A DNA stretch of 64,000 bases from the NCBI GenBank assembly GCA_963989245.1, contig OZ022353.1, positions 26,424,024 through 26,488,023 of the forward strand, read 5' to 3'. Below the pieces are notes generated by a model. That model made no database searches, was not told the DNA's origin, and saw only the letters and a program-made list of their open reading frames with translations. Position numbers and translations under genes: made by a program. Within the stretch, counting starts at the first letter, position 1; each line of letters begins with the position of its first letter. This document shows positions 12,325-24,860 of the stretch, in pieces. The DNA is from Nansenia antarctica. Lineage: Eukaryota > Chordata > Actinopteri > Argentiniformes > Microstomatidae.

Positions 12325-14104
12325 TTATATTAAACTATCAAAGTGTTGTTTTCTGCCTTTCACGAGCACATTTTGACTTGTTGTTGAATAATCCTATAAT
12401 GTAACTCTAAATGACAATCAGAGCAACTTGAATTGCGTGTGTGCAGCCTTTTGCTCAAAAGTGATCAACGTTTCGTTTTCGGAGTCTCTTTTGACGATCT
12501 CTTCGAGAGCTGTTTTCAGTCATTAACAGAGCTGTTCTGAAAGTGTCCAAGCGGCCTGTTCTTAGAGTGGACTGTTTTTTGCATTCGTTCTCAAGTTCTA
12601 TCAGTGTTGTTTTCTGCTTTTCTGGAGCACATTTTGACTTGTTGCTGAATGCTCCTATAATGTAACTCTAAATGACAATCAGAGCAACTTGAATTGCGTG
12701 TGTGCAGCCTTTTGCTCAAAAGTGATCAACGTTTCGTTTTCGGAGTCTCTTTTGACAATCTCTTCGAGAGCTGTTTTCAGTCATTAACAGAGCTGTTCTG
12801 AAAGTGTCCAAGCGGCCTGTTCTTAGAGTGGACTGTTTTTTGCATTCGTTCTCAAGTTATATCAAACTATCAAAGTGTTGTTTTCTGCCTTTCACGAGCA
12901 CATTTTGACTTGTTGTTGAATAATCCTATAATGTAACTCTAAATGACAATCAGAGCAACTTGAATTGCGTGTGTGCAGCCTTTTGCTCAAAAGTGATCAA
13001 CGTTTCGTTTTCAGAGTCTCTTTTGACAATCTCTTCGAGAGCTGTTTTCAGTCATTAACAGAGCTGTTCTGAAAGTGTCCAAGCGGCCTGTTCTTAGAGT
13101 GGACTGTTTTTTGCATTCGTTCTCAAGTTATATTAAACTATCAATGTGTTGTTTTCTGCCTTTCACGAGCACATTTTGACTTGTTGTTGAATAATCCTAT
13201 AATGTAACTCTAAATGACAATCAGAGCAACTTGAATTGCGTGTGTGCAGCCTTTTGCTCAAAAGTGATCAACGTTTCGTTTTCGGAGTCTCTTTTGACAA
13301 TCTCTTCGAGAGCTGTTTTCAGTCATTAACAGAGCTGTTCTGAAAGTGTCCAAGCGGCCTGTTCTTAGAGTGGACTGTTTTTTGCATTCGTTCTCAAGTT
13401 CTATCAGTGTTGTTTTCTGCTTTTCTGGAGCACATTTTGACTTGTTGCTGAATGCTCCTATAATGTAACTCTAAATGACAATCAGAGCAACTTGAATTGC
13501 GTGTGTGCAGCCTTTTGCTCAAAAGTGATCAACGTTTCGTTTTCGGAGTCTCTTTTGACAATCTCTTCGAGAGCTGTTTTCAGTCATTAACAGAGCTGTT
13601 CTGAAAGTGTCCAAGCGGCCTGTTCTTAGAGTGGACTGTTTTTTGCATTCGTTCTCAAGTTATATCAAACTATCAAAGTGTTGTTTTCTGCCTTTCACGA
13701 GCACATTTTGACTTGTTGTTGAATAATCCTATAATGTAACTCTAAATGACAATCAGAGCAACTTGAATTGCGTGTGTGCAGTCTTTTGCTCAAAAGTGAT
13801 CAACGTTTCGTTTTCAGAGTCTCTTTTGACAATCTCTTCGAGAGCTGTTTTCAGTCATTAACAGAGCTGTTCTGAAAGTGTCCAAGCGGCCTGTTCTTAG
13901 AGTGGACTGTTTTTTGCATTCGTTCTCAAGTTATATCAAACTATCAAAGTGTTGTTTTCTGCCTTTCACGAGCACATTTTGACTTGTTGTTGAATAATCC
14001 TATAATGTAACTCTAAATGACAATCAGAGCAACTTGAATTGCGTGTGTGCAGCCTTTTGCTCAAAAGTGATCAACGTTTCGTTTTCGGAGTTTTTTTTGA
14101 CAAT
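12325..14104. repeat. Duplicated block, left copy (offset 10756)
   Basis: Rare variants TATATTAAAC (12325), CTATCAATGTG (near 13142), GCAGTCTTTTGC (near 13781) and the eight-T run after CGGAG (14091) recur at 23081, 23898, 24537 and 24847, all at offset 10756. The last three recur again 1345 bp further on. The block includes two class B monomers at the same relative places. Confidence 0.85.
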
Positions 14105-17100
14105 CTCTTCGAGAGCTGTTTTCAGTCATTAACAGAGCTGTTCTGAAAGTGTCCAAGCGGCCTGTTCTTAGAGTGGACTGTTTTTTGCATTCGTTCTCAA
14201 GTTATATCAAACTATCAAAGTGTTGTTTTCTGCCTTTCACGAGCACATTTTGACTTGTTGTTGAATAATCCTATAATGTAACTCTAAATGACAATCAGAG
14301 CAACTTGAATTGCGTGTGTGCAGCCTTTTGCTCAAAAGTGATCAACGTTTCGTTTTCGGAGTCTCTTTTGACAATCTCTTCGAGAGCTGTTTTCAGTCAT
14401 TAACTGAGCTGTTCTGAAAGTGTCCAAGCGGCCTGTTCTTAGAGTGGACTGTTTTTTGCATTCGTTCTCAATTATATATCAAACTATCAAAGTGTTGTTT
14501 TCTGCCTTTCTCGAGCACATTTTGACTTGTTGTTGAATGCTCCTATAATGTAACTCTAAATGACAATCAGAGCAACTTGAATTGCGTGTGTGCAGCCTTT
14601 TGCTCAAAAGTGATCAACGTTTCGTTTTCAGAGTCTCTTTTGACAATCTCTTCGAGAGCTGTTTTCAGTCATTAACAGAGCTGTTCTGAAAGTGTCCAAG
14701 CGGCCTGTTCTTAGAGTGGACTGTTTTTTGCATTCGTTCTCAAGTTATATCAAACTATCAAAGTGTTGTTTTCTGCCTTTCACGAGCACATTTTGACTTG
14801 TTGTTGAATAATCCTATAATGTAACTCTAAATGACAATCAGAGCAACTTGAATTGCGTGTGTGCAGCCTTTTGCTCAAAAGTGATCAACGTTTCGTTTTC
14901 GGAGTTTTTTTTGACAATCTCTTCGAGAGCTGTTTTCAGTCATTAACAGAGCTGTTCTGAAAGTGTCCAAGCGGCCTGTTCTTAGAGTGGACTGTTTTTT
15001 GCATTCGTTCTCAAGTTATATCAAACTATCAAAGTGTTGTTTTCTGCCTTTCACGAGCACATTTTGACTTGTTGTTGAATAATCCTATAATGTAACTCTA
15101 AATGACAATCAGAGCAACTTGAATTGCGTGTGTGCAGCCTTTTGCTCAAAAGTGATCAACGTTTCGTTTTCGGAGTCTCTTTTGACAATCTCTTCGAGAG
15201 CTGTTTTCAGTCATTAACTGAGCTGTTCTGAAAGTGTCCAAGCGGCCTGTTCTTAGAGTGGACTGTTTTTTGCATTCGTTCTCAATTATATATCAAACTA
15301 TCAAAGTGTTGTTTTCTGCCTTTCTCGAGCACATTTTGACTTGTTGTTGAATGCTCCTATAATGTAACTCTAAATGACAATCAGAGCAACTTGAATTGCG
15401 TGTGTGCAGCCTTTTGCTCAAAAGTGATCAACGTTTCGTTTTCAGAGTCTCTTTTGACAATCTCTTCGAGAGCTGTTTTCAGTCATTAACAGAGCTGTTC
15501 TGAAAGTGTCCAAGCGGCCTGTTCTTAGAGTGGACTGTTTTTTGCATTCGTTCTCAAGTTATATCAAACTATCAAAGTGTTGTTTTCTGCCTTTCACGAG
15601 CACATTTTGACTTGTTGTTGAATAATCCTATAATGTAACTCTAAATGACAATCAGAGCAACTTGAATTGCGTGTGTGCAGCCTTTTGCTCAAAAGTGATC
15701 AACGTTTCGTTTTCGGAGTTTTTTTTGACAATCTCTTCGAGAGCTGTTTTCAGTCATTAACAGAGCTGTTCTGAAAGTGTCCAAGCGGCCTGTTCTTAGA
15801 GTGGACTGTTTTTTGCATTCGTTCTCAAGTTATATCAAACTATCAAAGTGTTGTTTTCTGCCTTTCACGAGCACATTTTGACTTGTTGTTGAATAATCCT
15901 ATAATGTAACTCTAAATGACAATCAGAGCAACTTGAATTGCGTGTGTGCAGCCTTTTGCTCAAAAGTGATCAACGTTTCGTTTTCGGAGTCTCTTTTGAC
16001 AATCTCTTCGAGAGCTGTTTTCAGTCATTAACTGAGCTGTTCTGAAAGTGTCCAAGCGGCCTGTTCTTAGAGTGGACTGTTTTTTGCATTCGTTCTCAAT
16101 TATATATCAAACTATCAAAGTGTTGTTTTCTGCCTTTCTCGAGCACATTTTGACTTGTTGTTGAATGCTCCTATAATGTAACTCTAAATGACAATCAGAG
16201 CAACTTGAATTGCGTGTGTGCAGCCTTTTGCTCAAAAGTGATCAACGTTTCGTTTTCAGAGTCTCTTTTGACAATCTCTTCGAGAGCTGTTTTCAGTCAT
16301 TAACAGAGCTGTTCTGAAAGTGTCCAAGCGGCCTGTTCTTAGAGTGGACTGTTTTTTGCATTCGTTCTCAAGTTATATCAAACTATCAAAGTGTTGTTTT
16401 CTGCCTTTCACGAGCACATTTTGACTTGTTGAATAATCCTATAATGTAACTCTAAATGACAATCAGAGCAACTTGAATTGCGTGTGTGCAGCCTTTTGCT
16501 CAAAAGTGATCAACGTTTCGTTTTCGGAGTTTTTTTTGACAATCTCTTCGAGAGCTGTTTTCAGTCATTAACAGAGCTGTTCTGAAAGTGTCCAAGCGGC
16601 CTGTTCTTAGAGTGGACTGTTTTTTGCATTCGTTCTCAAGTTATATCAAACTATCAAAGTGTTGTTTTCTGCCTTTCACGAGCACATTTTGTCTTGTTGT
16701 TGAATAATCCTATAATGTAACTCTAAATGACAATCAGAGCAACTTGAATTGCGTGTGTGCAGCCTTTTGCTCAAAAGTGATCAACGTTTCGTTTTCGGAG
16801 TCTCTTTTGACAATCTCTTCGAGAGCTGTTTTCAGTCATTAACTGAGCTGTTCTGAAAGTGTCCAAGCGGCCTGTTCTTAGAGTGGACTGTTTTTTGCAT
16901 TCGTTCTCAATTATATATCAAACTATCAAAGTGTTGTTTTCTGCCTTTCTCGAGCACATTTTGACTTGTTGTTGAATGCTCCTATAATGTAACTCTAAAT
17001 GACAATCAGAGCAACTTGAATTGCGTGTGTGCAGCCTTTTGCTCAAAAGTGATCAACGTTTCGTTTTCAGAGTCTCTTTTGACAATCTCTTCGAGAGCTG

Positions 17101-19610
17101 TTTTCAGTCATTAACAGAGCTGTTCTGAAAGTGTCCAAGCGGCCTGTTCTTAGAGTCGACTGTTTTTTGCATTCGTTCTCAAGTTATATCAAACTATCAA
17201 AGTGTTGTTTTCTGCCTTTCACGAGCACATTTTGACTTGTTGTTGAATAATCCTATAATGTAACTCTAAATGACAATCAGAGCAACTTGAATTGCGTGTG
17301 TGCAGCCTTTTGCTCAAAAGTGATCAACGTTTCGTTTTCAGAGTCTCTTTTGACAATCTCTTCGAGAGCTGTTTTCAGTCATTAACAGAGCTGTTCTGAA
17401 AGTGTCCAAGCGGCCTGTTCTTAGAGTGGACTGTTTTTTGCATTCGTTCTCAAGTTATATCAAACTATCAAAGTGTTGTTTTCTGCCTTTCACGAGCACA
17501 TTTTGACTTGTTGTTGAATAATCCTATAATGTAACTCTAAATGACAATCAGAGCAACTTGAATTGCGTGTGTGCAGCCTTTTGCTCAAAAGTGATCAACG
17601 TTTCGTTTTCGGAGTCTCTTTTGACAATCTCTTCGAGAGCTGTTTTCAGTCATTAACTGAGCTGTTCTGAAAGTGTCCAAGCGGCCTGTTCTTAGAGTGG
17701 ACTGTTTTTTGCATTCGTTCTCAATTATATATCAAACTATCAAAGTGTTGTTTTCTGCCTTTCTCGAGCACATTTTGACTTGTTGTTGAATGCTCCTATA
17801 ATGTAACTCTAAATGACAATCAGAGCAACTTGAATTGCGTGTGTGCAGCCTTTTGCTCAAAAGTGATCAACGTTTCGTTTTCAGAGTCTCTTTTGACAAT
17901 CTCTTCGAGAGCTGTTTTCAGTCATTAACAGAGCTGTTCTGAAAGTGTCCAAGCGGCCTGTTCTTAGAGTGGACTGTTTTTTGCATTCGTTCTCAAGTTA
18001 TATCAAACTATCAAAGTGTTGTTTTCTGCCTTTCACGAGCACATTTTGACTTGTTGTTGAATAATCCTATAATGTAACTCTAAATGACAATCAGAGCAAC
18101 TTGAATTGCGTGTGTGCAGCCTTTTGCTCAAAAGTGATCAACGTTTCGTTTTCGGAGTTTTTTTTGACAATCTCTTCGAGAGCTGTTTTCAGTCATTAAC
18201 AGAGCTGTTCTGAAAGTGTCCAAGCGGCCTGTTCTTAGAGTGGACTGTTTTTTGCATTCGTTCTCAAGTTATATCAAACTATCAAAGTGTTGTTTTCTGC
18301 CTTTCACGAGCACATTTTGACTTGTTGTTGAATAATCCTATAATGTAACTCTAAATGACAATCAGAGCAACTTGAATTGCGTGTGTGCAGCCTTTTGCTC
18401 AAAAGTGATCAACGTTTCGTTTTCGGAGTCTCTTTTGACAATCTCTTCGAGAGCTGTTTTCAGTCATTAACTGAGCTGTTCTGAAAGTGTCCAAGCGGCC
18501 TGTTCTTAGAGTGGACTGTTTTTTGCATTCGTTCTCAATTATATATCAAACTATCAAAGTGTTGTTTTCTGCCTTTCTCGAGCACATTTTGACTTGTTGT
18601 TGAATGCTCCTATAATGTAACTCTAAATGACAATCAGAGCAACTTGAATTGCGTGTGTGCAGCCTTTTGCTCAAAAGTGATCAACGTTTCGTTTTCAGAG
18701 TCTCTTTTGACAATCTCTTCGAGAGCTGTTTTCAGTCATTAACAGAGCTGTTCTGAAAGTGTCCAAGCGGCCTGTTCTTAGAGTGGACTGTTTTTTGCAT
18801 TCGTTCTCAAGTTATATCAAACTATCAAAGTGTTGTTTTCTGCCTTTCACGAGCACATTTTGACTTGTTGAATAATCCTATAATGTAACTCTAAATGACA
18901 ATCAGAGCAACTTGAATTGCGTGTGTGCAGCCTTTTGCTCAAAAGTGATCAACGTTTCGTTTTCGGAGTTTTTTTTGACAATCTCTTCGAGAGCTGTTTT
19001 CAGTCATTAACAGAGCTGTTCTGAAAGTGTCCAAGCGGCCTGTTCTTAGAGTGGACTGTTTTTTGCATTCGTTCTCAAGTTATATCAAACTATCAAAGTG
19101 TTGTTTTCTGCCTTTCACGAGCACATTTTGTCTTGTTGTTGAATAATCCTATAATGTAACTCTAAATGACAATCAGAGCAACTTGAATTGCGTGTGTGCA
19201 GCCTTTTGCTCAAAAGTGATCAACGTTTCGTTTTCGGAGTCTCTTTTGACAATCTCTTCGAGAGCTGTTTTCAGTCATTAACTGAGCTGTTCTGAAAGTG
19301 TCCAAGCGGCCTGTTCTTAGAGTGGACTGTTTTTTGCATTCGTTCTCAATTATATATCAAACTATCAAAGTGTTGTTTTCTGCCTTTCTCGAGCACATTT
19401 TGACTTGTTGTTGAATGCTCCTATAATGTAACTCTAAATGACAATCAGAGCAACTTGAATTGCGTGTGTGCAGCCTTTTGCTCAAAAGTGATCAACGTTT
19501 CGTTTTCAGAGTCTCTTTTGACAATCTCTTCGAGAGCTGTTTTCAGTCATTAACAGAGCTGTTCTGAAAGTGTCCAAGCGGCCTGTTCTTAGAGTCGACT
19601 GTTTTTTGCA
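14091..19610. repeat. Trimeric higher-order repeat, about 814 bp (A-A-D), seven units
   Basis: Class D monomers (AACTGAGC plus CTCAATTATATATC) recur at 14467, 15281, 16095, 16906, 17720, 18534 and 19345, spaced 814, 814, 811, 814, 814 and 811 bp. Units are 271+271+272 bp; 811-bp units lost three bases (one TTG of TTGTTG, at 16421 and 18860). Most units carry an eight-T run after CGGAG (14091, 14905, 15719, 16530, 18158, 18969); the unit near 17341 lacks it. Gap order and the variants GTCGAC (17155, 19594) and TTTGTCTTG (16691, 19130) show a further 2439-bp, nine-monomer period. Confidence 0.92.
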
Positions 19611-20699
19611 TTCGTTCTCAAGTTATATCAAACTATCAAAGTGTTGTTTTCTGCCTTTCACGAGCACATTTTGACTTGTTGTTGAATAATCCTATAATGT
19701 AACTCTAAATGACAATCAGAGCAACTTGAATTGCGTGTGTGCAGCCTTTTGCTCAAAAGTGATCAACGTTTCGTTTTCAGAGTCTCTTTTGACAATCTCT
19801 TCGAGAGCTGTTTTCAGTCATTAACAGAGCTGTTCTGAAAGTGTCCAAGCGGCCTGTTCTTAGAGTGGACTGTTTTTTGCATTCGTTCTCAAGTTATATC
19901 AAACTATCAAAGTGTTGTTTTCTGCCTTTCACGAGCACATTTTGACTTGTTGTTGAATAATCCTATAATGTAACTCTAAATGACAATCAGAGCAACTTGA
20001 ATTGCGTGTGTGCAGCCTTTTGCTCAAAAGTGATCAACGTTTCGTTTTCGGAGTCTCTTTTGACAATCTCTTCGAGAGCTGTTTTCAGTCATTAACAGAG
20101 CTGTTCTGAAAGTGTCCAAGCGGCCTGTTCTTAGAGTGGACTGTTTTTTGCATTCGTTCTCAAGTTCTATCAGTGTTGTTTTCTGCTTTTCTGGAGCACA
20201 TTTTGACTTGTTGCTGAATGCTCCTATAATGTAACTCTAAATGACAATCAGAGCAACTTGAATTGCGTGTGTGCAGCCTTTTGCTCAAAAGTGATCAACG
20301 TTTCGTTTTCGGAGTCTCTTTTGACAATCTCTTCGAGAGCTGTTTTCAGTCATTAACAGAGCTGTTCTGAAAGTGTCCAAGCGGCCTGTTCTTAGAGTGG
20401 ACTGTTTTTTGCATTCGTTCTCAAGTTATATCAAACTATCAAAGTGTTGTTTTCTGCCTTTCACGAGCACATTTTGACTTGTTGTTGAATAATTTTATAA
20501 TGTAACTCTAAATGACAATCAGAGCAACTTGAATTGCGTGTGTGCAGCCTTTTGCTCAAAAGTGATCAACGTTTCGTTTTCAGAGTCTCTTTTGACAATC
20601 TCTTCGAGAGCTGTTTTCAGTCATTAAGAGAGCTGTTCTGAAAGTGTCCAAGCGGCCTGTTCTTAGAGTGGACTGTTTTTTGCATTCGTTCTCAAGTTA

Positions 20700-22382
20700 T
20701 ATCAAACTATCAAAGTGTTGTTTTCTGCCTTTCACGAGCACATTTTGACTTGTTGTTGAATAATCCTATAATGTAACTCTAAATGACAATCAGAGCAACT
20801 TGAATTGCGTGTGTGCAGCCTTTTGCTCAAAAGTGATCAACGTTTCGTTTTCGGAGTCTCTTTTGACAATCTCTTCGAGAGCTGTTTTCAGTCATTAACA
20901 GAGCTGTTCTGAAAGCGTCCAAGCGGCCTGTTCTTAGAGTGGACTGTTTTTTGCATTCGTTCTCAAGTTATATCAAACTATCAAAGTGTTGTTTTCTGCC
21001 TTTCTGGAGCACATTTTGACTTGTTGTTGAATGCTCCTATAATGTAACTCTAAATGACAATCAGAATATGTTGAATTACGTGTGTGCAGCCTTTTGCTCA
21101 AAAGTTATCAATGTTTCGTTTTCAGAGTCTCTTTTGACAATCTCTTAAAGAGCTGATTTCAGTCATTAACAGAACTGTTCTGAAAGTGTCCAAGCAGCCT
21201 GTTCTGAGAGTGGACTGTTTTTTGCATTCGTTCTCAAGTTATATCAAAGTGTTGTTTTCTGCCTTTCTCGAGCACATTTGACTTGTTGTTGAATGCTCCT
21301 ATAATGTAACTCTAAATGACAATCAGAGTATGTTGAATTACGTGTGTGCAGCTTTTTGCTCAAAAGTTATCAATGTTTCGTTTTCAGAGTCTCTTTTGAC
21401 AATCTCTTAAAGAGCTGATTTCAGTCATTAACAGAACTGTTCTGAAAGTGTCCAAGCAGCCTGTTCTGAGAGTGGACTGTTTTTTGCATTCGTTCTCAAG
21501 TTATATCAAAGTGTTGTTTTCTGCCTTTCTCGAGCACATTTGACTTGTTGTTGAATGCTCCTATAATGTAACTCTAAATGACAATCAGAGCAACTTGAAT
21601 TGCGTGTGTGCAGCCTTTTGCTCAAAAGTGATCAACGTTTCGTTTTCAGAGTCTCTTTTGACAATCTCTTCGAGAGCTGTTTTCAGTCACTAACAGAGCT
21701 GTTCTGAAAGTGTCCAAGCGGCCTGTTCTGAGAGTGGACTGTTTTTTGCATTCGTTCTCAAGTTCTATCAGTGTTGTTTTCTGCTTTTCTGGAGCACATT
21801 TTGACTTGTTGCTGAATGCTCCTATAATGTAACTCTAAATGACAATCAGAGCAACTTGAATTGCGTGTGTGCAGCCTTTTGCTCAAAAGTGATCAACGTT
21901 TCGTTTTCGGGGTCTCTTTTGACAATCTCTTCGAGAGCTGTTTTCAGTCATTAACAGAGCTGTTCTGAAAGTGTCCAAGCGGCCTGTTCTTAGAGTGGAC
22001 TGTTTTTTGCATTCGTTCTCAAGTTATATCAAACTATCAAAGTGTTGTTTTCTGCCTTTCTCGAGCACATTTTGACTTGTTGTTGAATGCTCCTATAATG
22101 TAACTCTAAATGACAATCAGAGCAACCTGAATTGCGTGTGTGCAGCCTTTTGCTCAAAAGTGATCAACGTTTCGTTTTCAGAGTCTCTTTTGACAATCTC
22201 TTCGAGAGCTGTTTTCAGTCATTAACAGAGCTGTTCTGAAAGTGTCCAAGCGGCCTGTTCTTAGAGTGGACTGTTTTTTGCATTCGTTCTCAAGTTATAT
22301 CAAACTATCAAATTGTTGTTTTCTGCCTTTCACGAGCACATTTTGACTTGTTGTTGAATAATCCTATAATGTAACTCTAAAT
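20700..22382. repeat. Left part of 10.7-kb offset duplication, with C-type monomers
   Basis: GAAAGCGTCC (20911), two consecutive C monomers (GTATGTTGAATTACG at 21328 and a variant near 21067), an AGTCACTAAC monomer, a CGGGGTC monomer and the AATTGTTG monomer precede MITE copy 1. The same order precedes MITE copy 2 at offset 10715 (31626, 32043 and so on). The left boundary lies between about 20670, where GTGGAC faces GTCGAC, and 20911. Confidence 0.82.
22375..22382. repeat. Target site duplication of MITE copy 1, left
   Basis: CTCTAAAT, repeated directly at 22890-22897. Uninterrupted monomers have a single CTCTAAAT followed by GACAATC, so the empty site is visible hundreds of times in this window. 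Confidence 0.95.
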
Positions 22383-22889
22383 CAGTGGTCTTCAACCAGG
22401 GGTCCGCGACCCCTAGGGGGTTCGCAGAGGTACTGCAGGGGGTCCGCCAATTTTTTTCATAATAATTGACAATTATTCACCAAATTGACAATTGTTCACC
22501 AAAATAATTTGTGAGAATTAAAAAATATTTAAAAAATGATATTGAGTAAAGTACAAACATTAATAGGCAATAATACACTACTTTTGACAAAAACTATTTA
22601 CAAAATAAATGATTCCCATGATGCAGAGTCTAACATAAAGTTAGCAATTTTTTTTTAACGTTAATCAATAACGGGAAATTATATCTTTTTATCAATCACA
22701 TATAGGCTAATAACCCAGCATATAAATAATAAGGTGGAATAAAAGGTGAATTAAGTAAATATAAAAGTTATTATAGGCCTTAAAATGTGACACATTAAAA
22801 AAAAAAATATATATATACATATGGGGGTCCCTGTTCTGTTTGTCTCGCGTCCAAGGGGTCCTTGGGCTGAAAATGGTTGAAGACCCCTG
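22383..22889. mobile_element. hAT MITE copy 1 (507 bp, Buster/Charlie-like)
   Basis: A non-autonomous hAT element. Termini are CAGTGGTCTTCAACC at the left (22383-22397) and its inverted counterpart GGTTGAAGACCCCTG at the right (22875-22889), 14 of 15 positions matching, flanked by the 8-bp duplication CTCTAAAT. Just inside the left end AGGGGTC-CGC-GACCCCT (22398-22414) can form a short hairpin. The interior is AT-rich without a credible coding frame. The first ~240 bp and last ~75 bp are clearly homologous to the 1536-bp element at 43845-45380, which carries a transposase relic, so this is an internal-deletion derivative of that family. Its interior differs from copies 2 and 3 by an A-run and T-run length (507 versus 509 bp). 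The 8-bp duplication and CAG ends are diagnostic of hAT; the Buster assignment is inferred from the transposase relic and the TA-centred target. Confidence 0.93.
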
Positions 22890-22897
22890 CTCTAAAT
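22890..22897. repeat. Target site duplication of MITE copy 1, right
   Basis: CTCTAAAT, the direct repeat of 22375-22382; the interrupted monomer resumes with GACAATCAGAG. Confidence 0.95.
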
Positions 22898-23080
22898 GAC
22901 AATCAGAGCAACTTGAATTGCGTGTGTGCAGCCTTTTGCTCAAAAGTGATCAACGTTTCGTTTTCGGAGTCTCTTTTGACAATCTCTTCGAGAGCTGTTT
23001 TCAGTCATTAACAGAGCTGTTCTGAAAGTGTCCAAGCGGCCTGTTCTTAGAGTGGACTGTTTTTTGCATTCGTTCTCAAG

Positions 23081-24860
23081 TTATATTAAACTATCAAAGT
23101 GTTGTTTTCTGCCTTTCACGAGCACATTTTGACTTGTTGTTGAATAATCCTATAATGTAACTCTAAATGACAATCAGAGCAACTTGAATTGCGTGTGTGC
23201 AGCCTTTTGCTCAAAAGTGATCAACGTTTCGTTTTCGGAGTCTCTTTTGACAATCTCTTCGAGAGCTGTTTTCAGTCATTAACAGAGGTGTTCTGAAAGT
23301 GTCCAAGCGGCCTGTTCTTAGAGTGGACTGTTTTTTGCATTCGTTCTCAAGTTCTATCAGTGTTGTTTTCTGCTTTTCTGGAGCACATTTTGACTTGTTG
23401 CTGAATGCTCCTATAATGTAACTCTAAATGACAATCAGAGCAACTTGAATTGCGTGTGTGCAGCCTTTTGCTCAAAAGTGATCAACGTTTCGTTTTCGGA
23501 GTCTCTTTTGACAATCTCTTCGAGAGCTGTTTTCAGTCATTAACAGAGCTGTTCTGAAAGTGTCCAAGCGGCCTGTTCTTAGAGTGGACTGTTTTTTGCA
23601 TTCGTTCTCAAGTTATATCAAACTATCAAAGTGTTGTTTTCTGCCTTTCACGAGCACATTTTGACTTGTTGTTGAATAATCCTATAATGTAACTCTAAAT
23701 GACAATCAGAGCAACTTGAATTGCGTGTGTGCAGCCTTTTGCTCAAAAGTGATCAACGTTTCGTTTTCAGAGTCTCTTTTGACAATCTCTTCGAGAGCTG
23801 TTTTCAGTCATTAACAGAGCTGTTCTGAAAGTGTCCAAGCGGCCTGTTCTTAGAGTGGACTGTTTTTTGCATTCGTTCTCAAGTTATATTAAACTATCAA
23901 TGTGTTGTTTTCTGCCTTTCACGAGCACATTTTGACTTGTTGTTGAATAATCCTATAATGTAACTCTAAATGACAATCAGAGCAACTTGAATTGCGTGTG
24001 TGCAGCCTTTTGCTCAAAAGTGATCAACGTTTCGTTTTCGGAGTCTCTTTTGACAATCTCTTCGAGAGCTGTTTTCAGTCATTAACAGAGCTGTTCTGAA
24101 AGTGTCCAAGCGGCCTGTTCTTAGAGTGGACTGTTTTTTGCATTCGTTCTCAAGTTCTATCAGTGTTGTTTTCTGCTTTTCTGGAGCACATTTTGACTTG
24201 TTGCTGAATGCTCCTATAATGTAACTCTAAATGACAATCAGAGCAACTTGAATTGCGTGTGTGCAGCCTTTTGCTCAAAAGTGATCAACGTTTCGTTTTC
24301 GGAGTCTCTTTTGACAATCTCTTCGAGAGCTGTTTTCAGTCATTAACAGAGCTGTTCTGAAAGTGTCCAAGCGGCCTGTTCTTAGAGTGGACTGTTTTTT
24401 GCATTCGTTCTCAAGTTATATCAAACTATCAAAGTGTTGTTTTCTGCCTTTCACGAGCACATTTTGACTTGTTGTTGAATAATCCTATAATGTAACTCTA
24501 AATGACAATCAGAGCAACTTGAATTGCGTGTGTGCAGTCTTTTGCTCAAAAGTGATCAACGTTTCGTTTTCAGAGTCTCTTTTGACAATCTCTTCGAGAG
24601 CTGTTTTCAGTCATTAACAGAGCTGTTCTGAAAGTGTCCAAGCGGCCTGTTCTTAGAGTGGACTGTTTTTTGCATTCGTTCTCAAGTTATATCAAACTAT
24701 CAAAGTGTTGTTTTCTGCCTTTCACGAGCACATTTTGACTTGTTGTTGAATAATCCTATAATGTAACTCTAAATGACAATCAGAGCAACTTGAATTGCGT
24801 GTGTGCAGCCTTTTGCTCAAAAGTGATCAACGTTTCGTTTTCGGAGTTTTTTTTGACAAT
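23081..24860. repeat. Duplicated block, right copy (offset 10756)
   Basis: Right copy of 12325-14104, sharing TATATTAAAC, CTATCAATGTG, GCAGTCTTTTGC and the eight-T run. It starts just downstream of MITE copy 1, which is absent from the left copy. Confidence 0.85.

Larger units (their letters stand above)
1..22382. repeat. Satellite array block 1 (about 82 monomers, 271-bp period)
   Basis: The string CTCTTTTGAC recurs at 1, 272, 543 and 814, giving an exact 271-bp period that continues without a break to the first transposon. Neighbouring monomers differ by only a few substitutions and small indels. Up to about 20 kb almost all are class A1 (CACGAGC, AATAATCC). Class B monomers, shortened by 10 bp (TTCTATCAG), occur only near 3906, 7439, 12596 and 13399 before 20 kb. 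Recurrent variants such as CTATATTG, AACTGAGC and a five-T instead of six-T run before GCATTCG mark higher-order units. No long conserved reading frame exists; every frame is interrupted about once per monomer. The last 8 bases (22375-22382) are the left target duplication of MITE copy 1. Function is unknown; centromeric, pericentromeric or sex-chromosome heterochromatin are all possible, and nothing here discriminates. Confidence 0.97.

Noticed and set aside
1..22382. CRISPR-like array
   Set aside because: The period is 271 bp with no unique spacers and no cas genes; the host is eukaryotic.
22707..22943. 78-codon minus-strand frame
   Set aside because: It crosses the junction between the MITE and the satellite and is low-complexity; no family resemblance.
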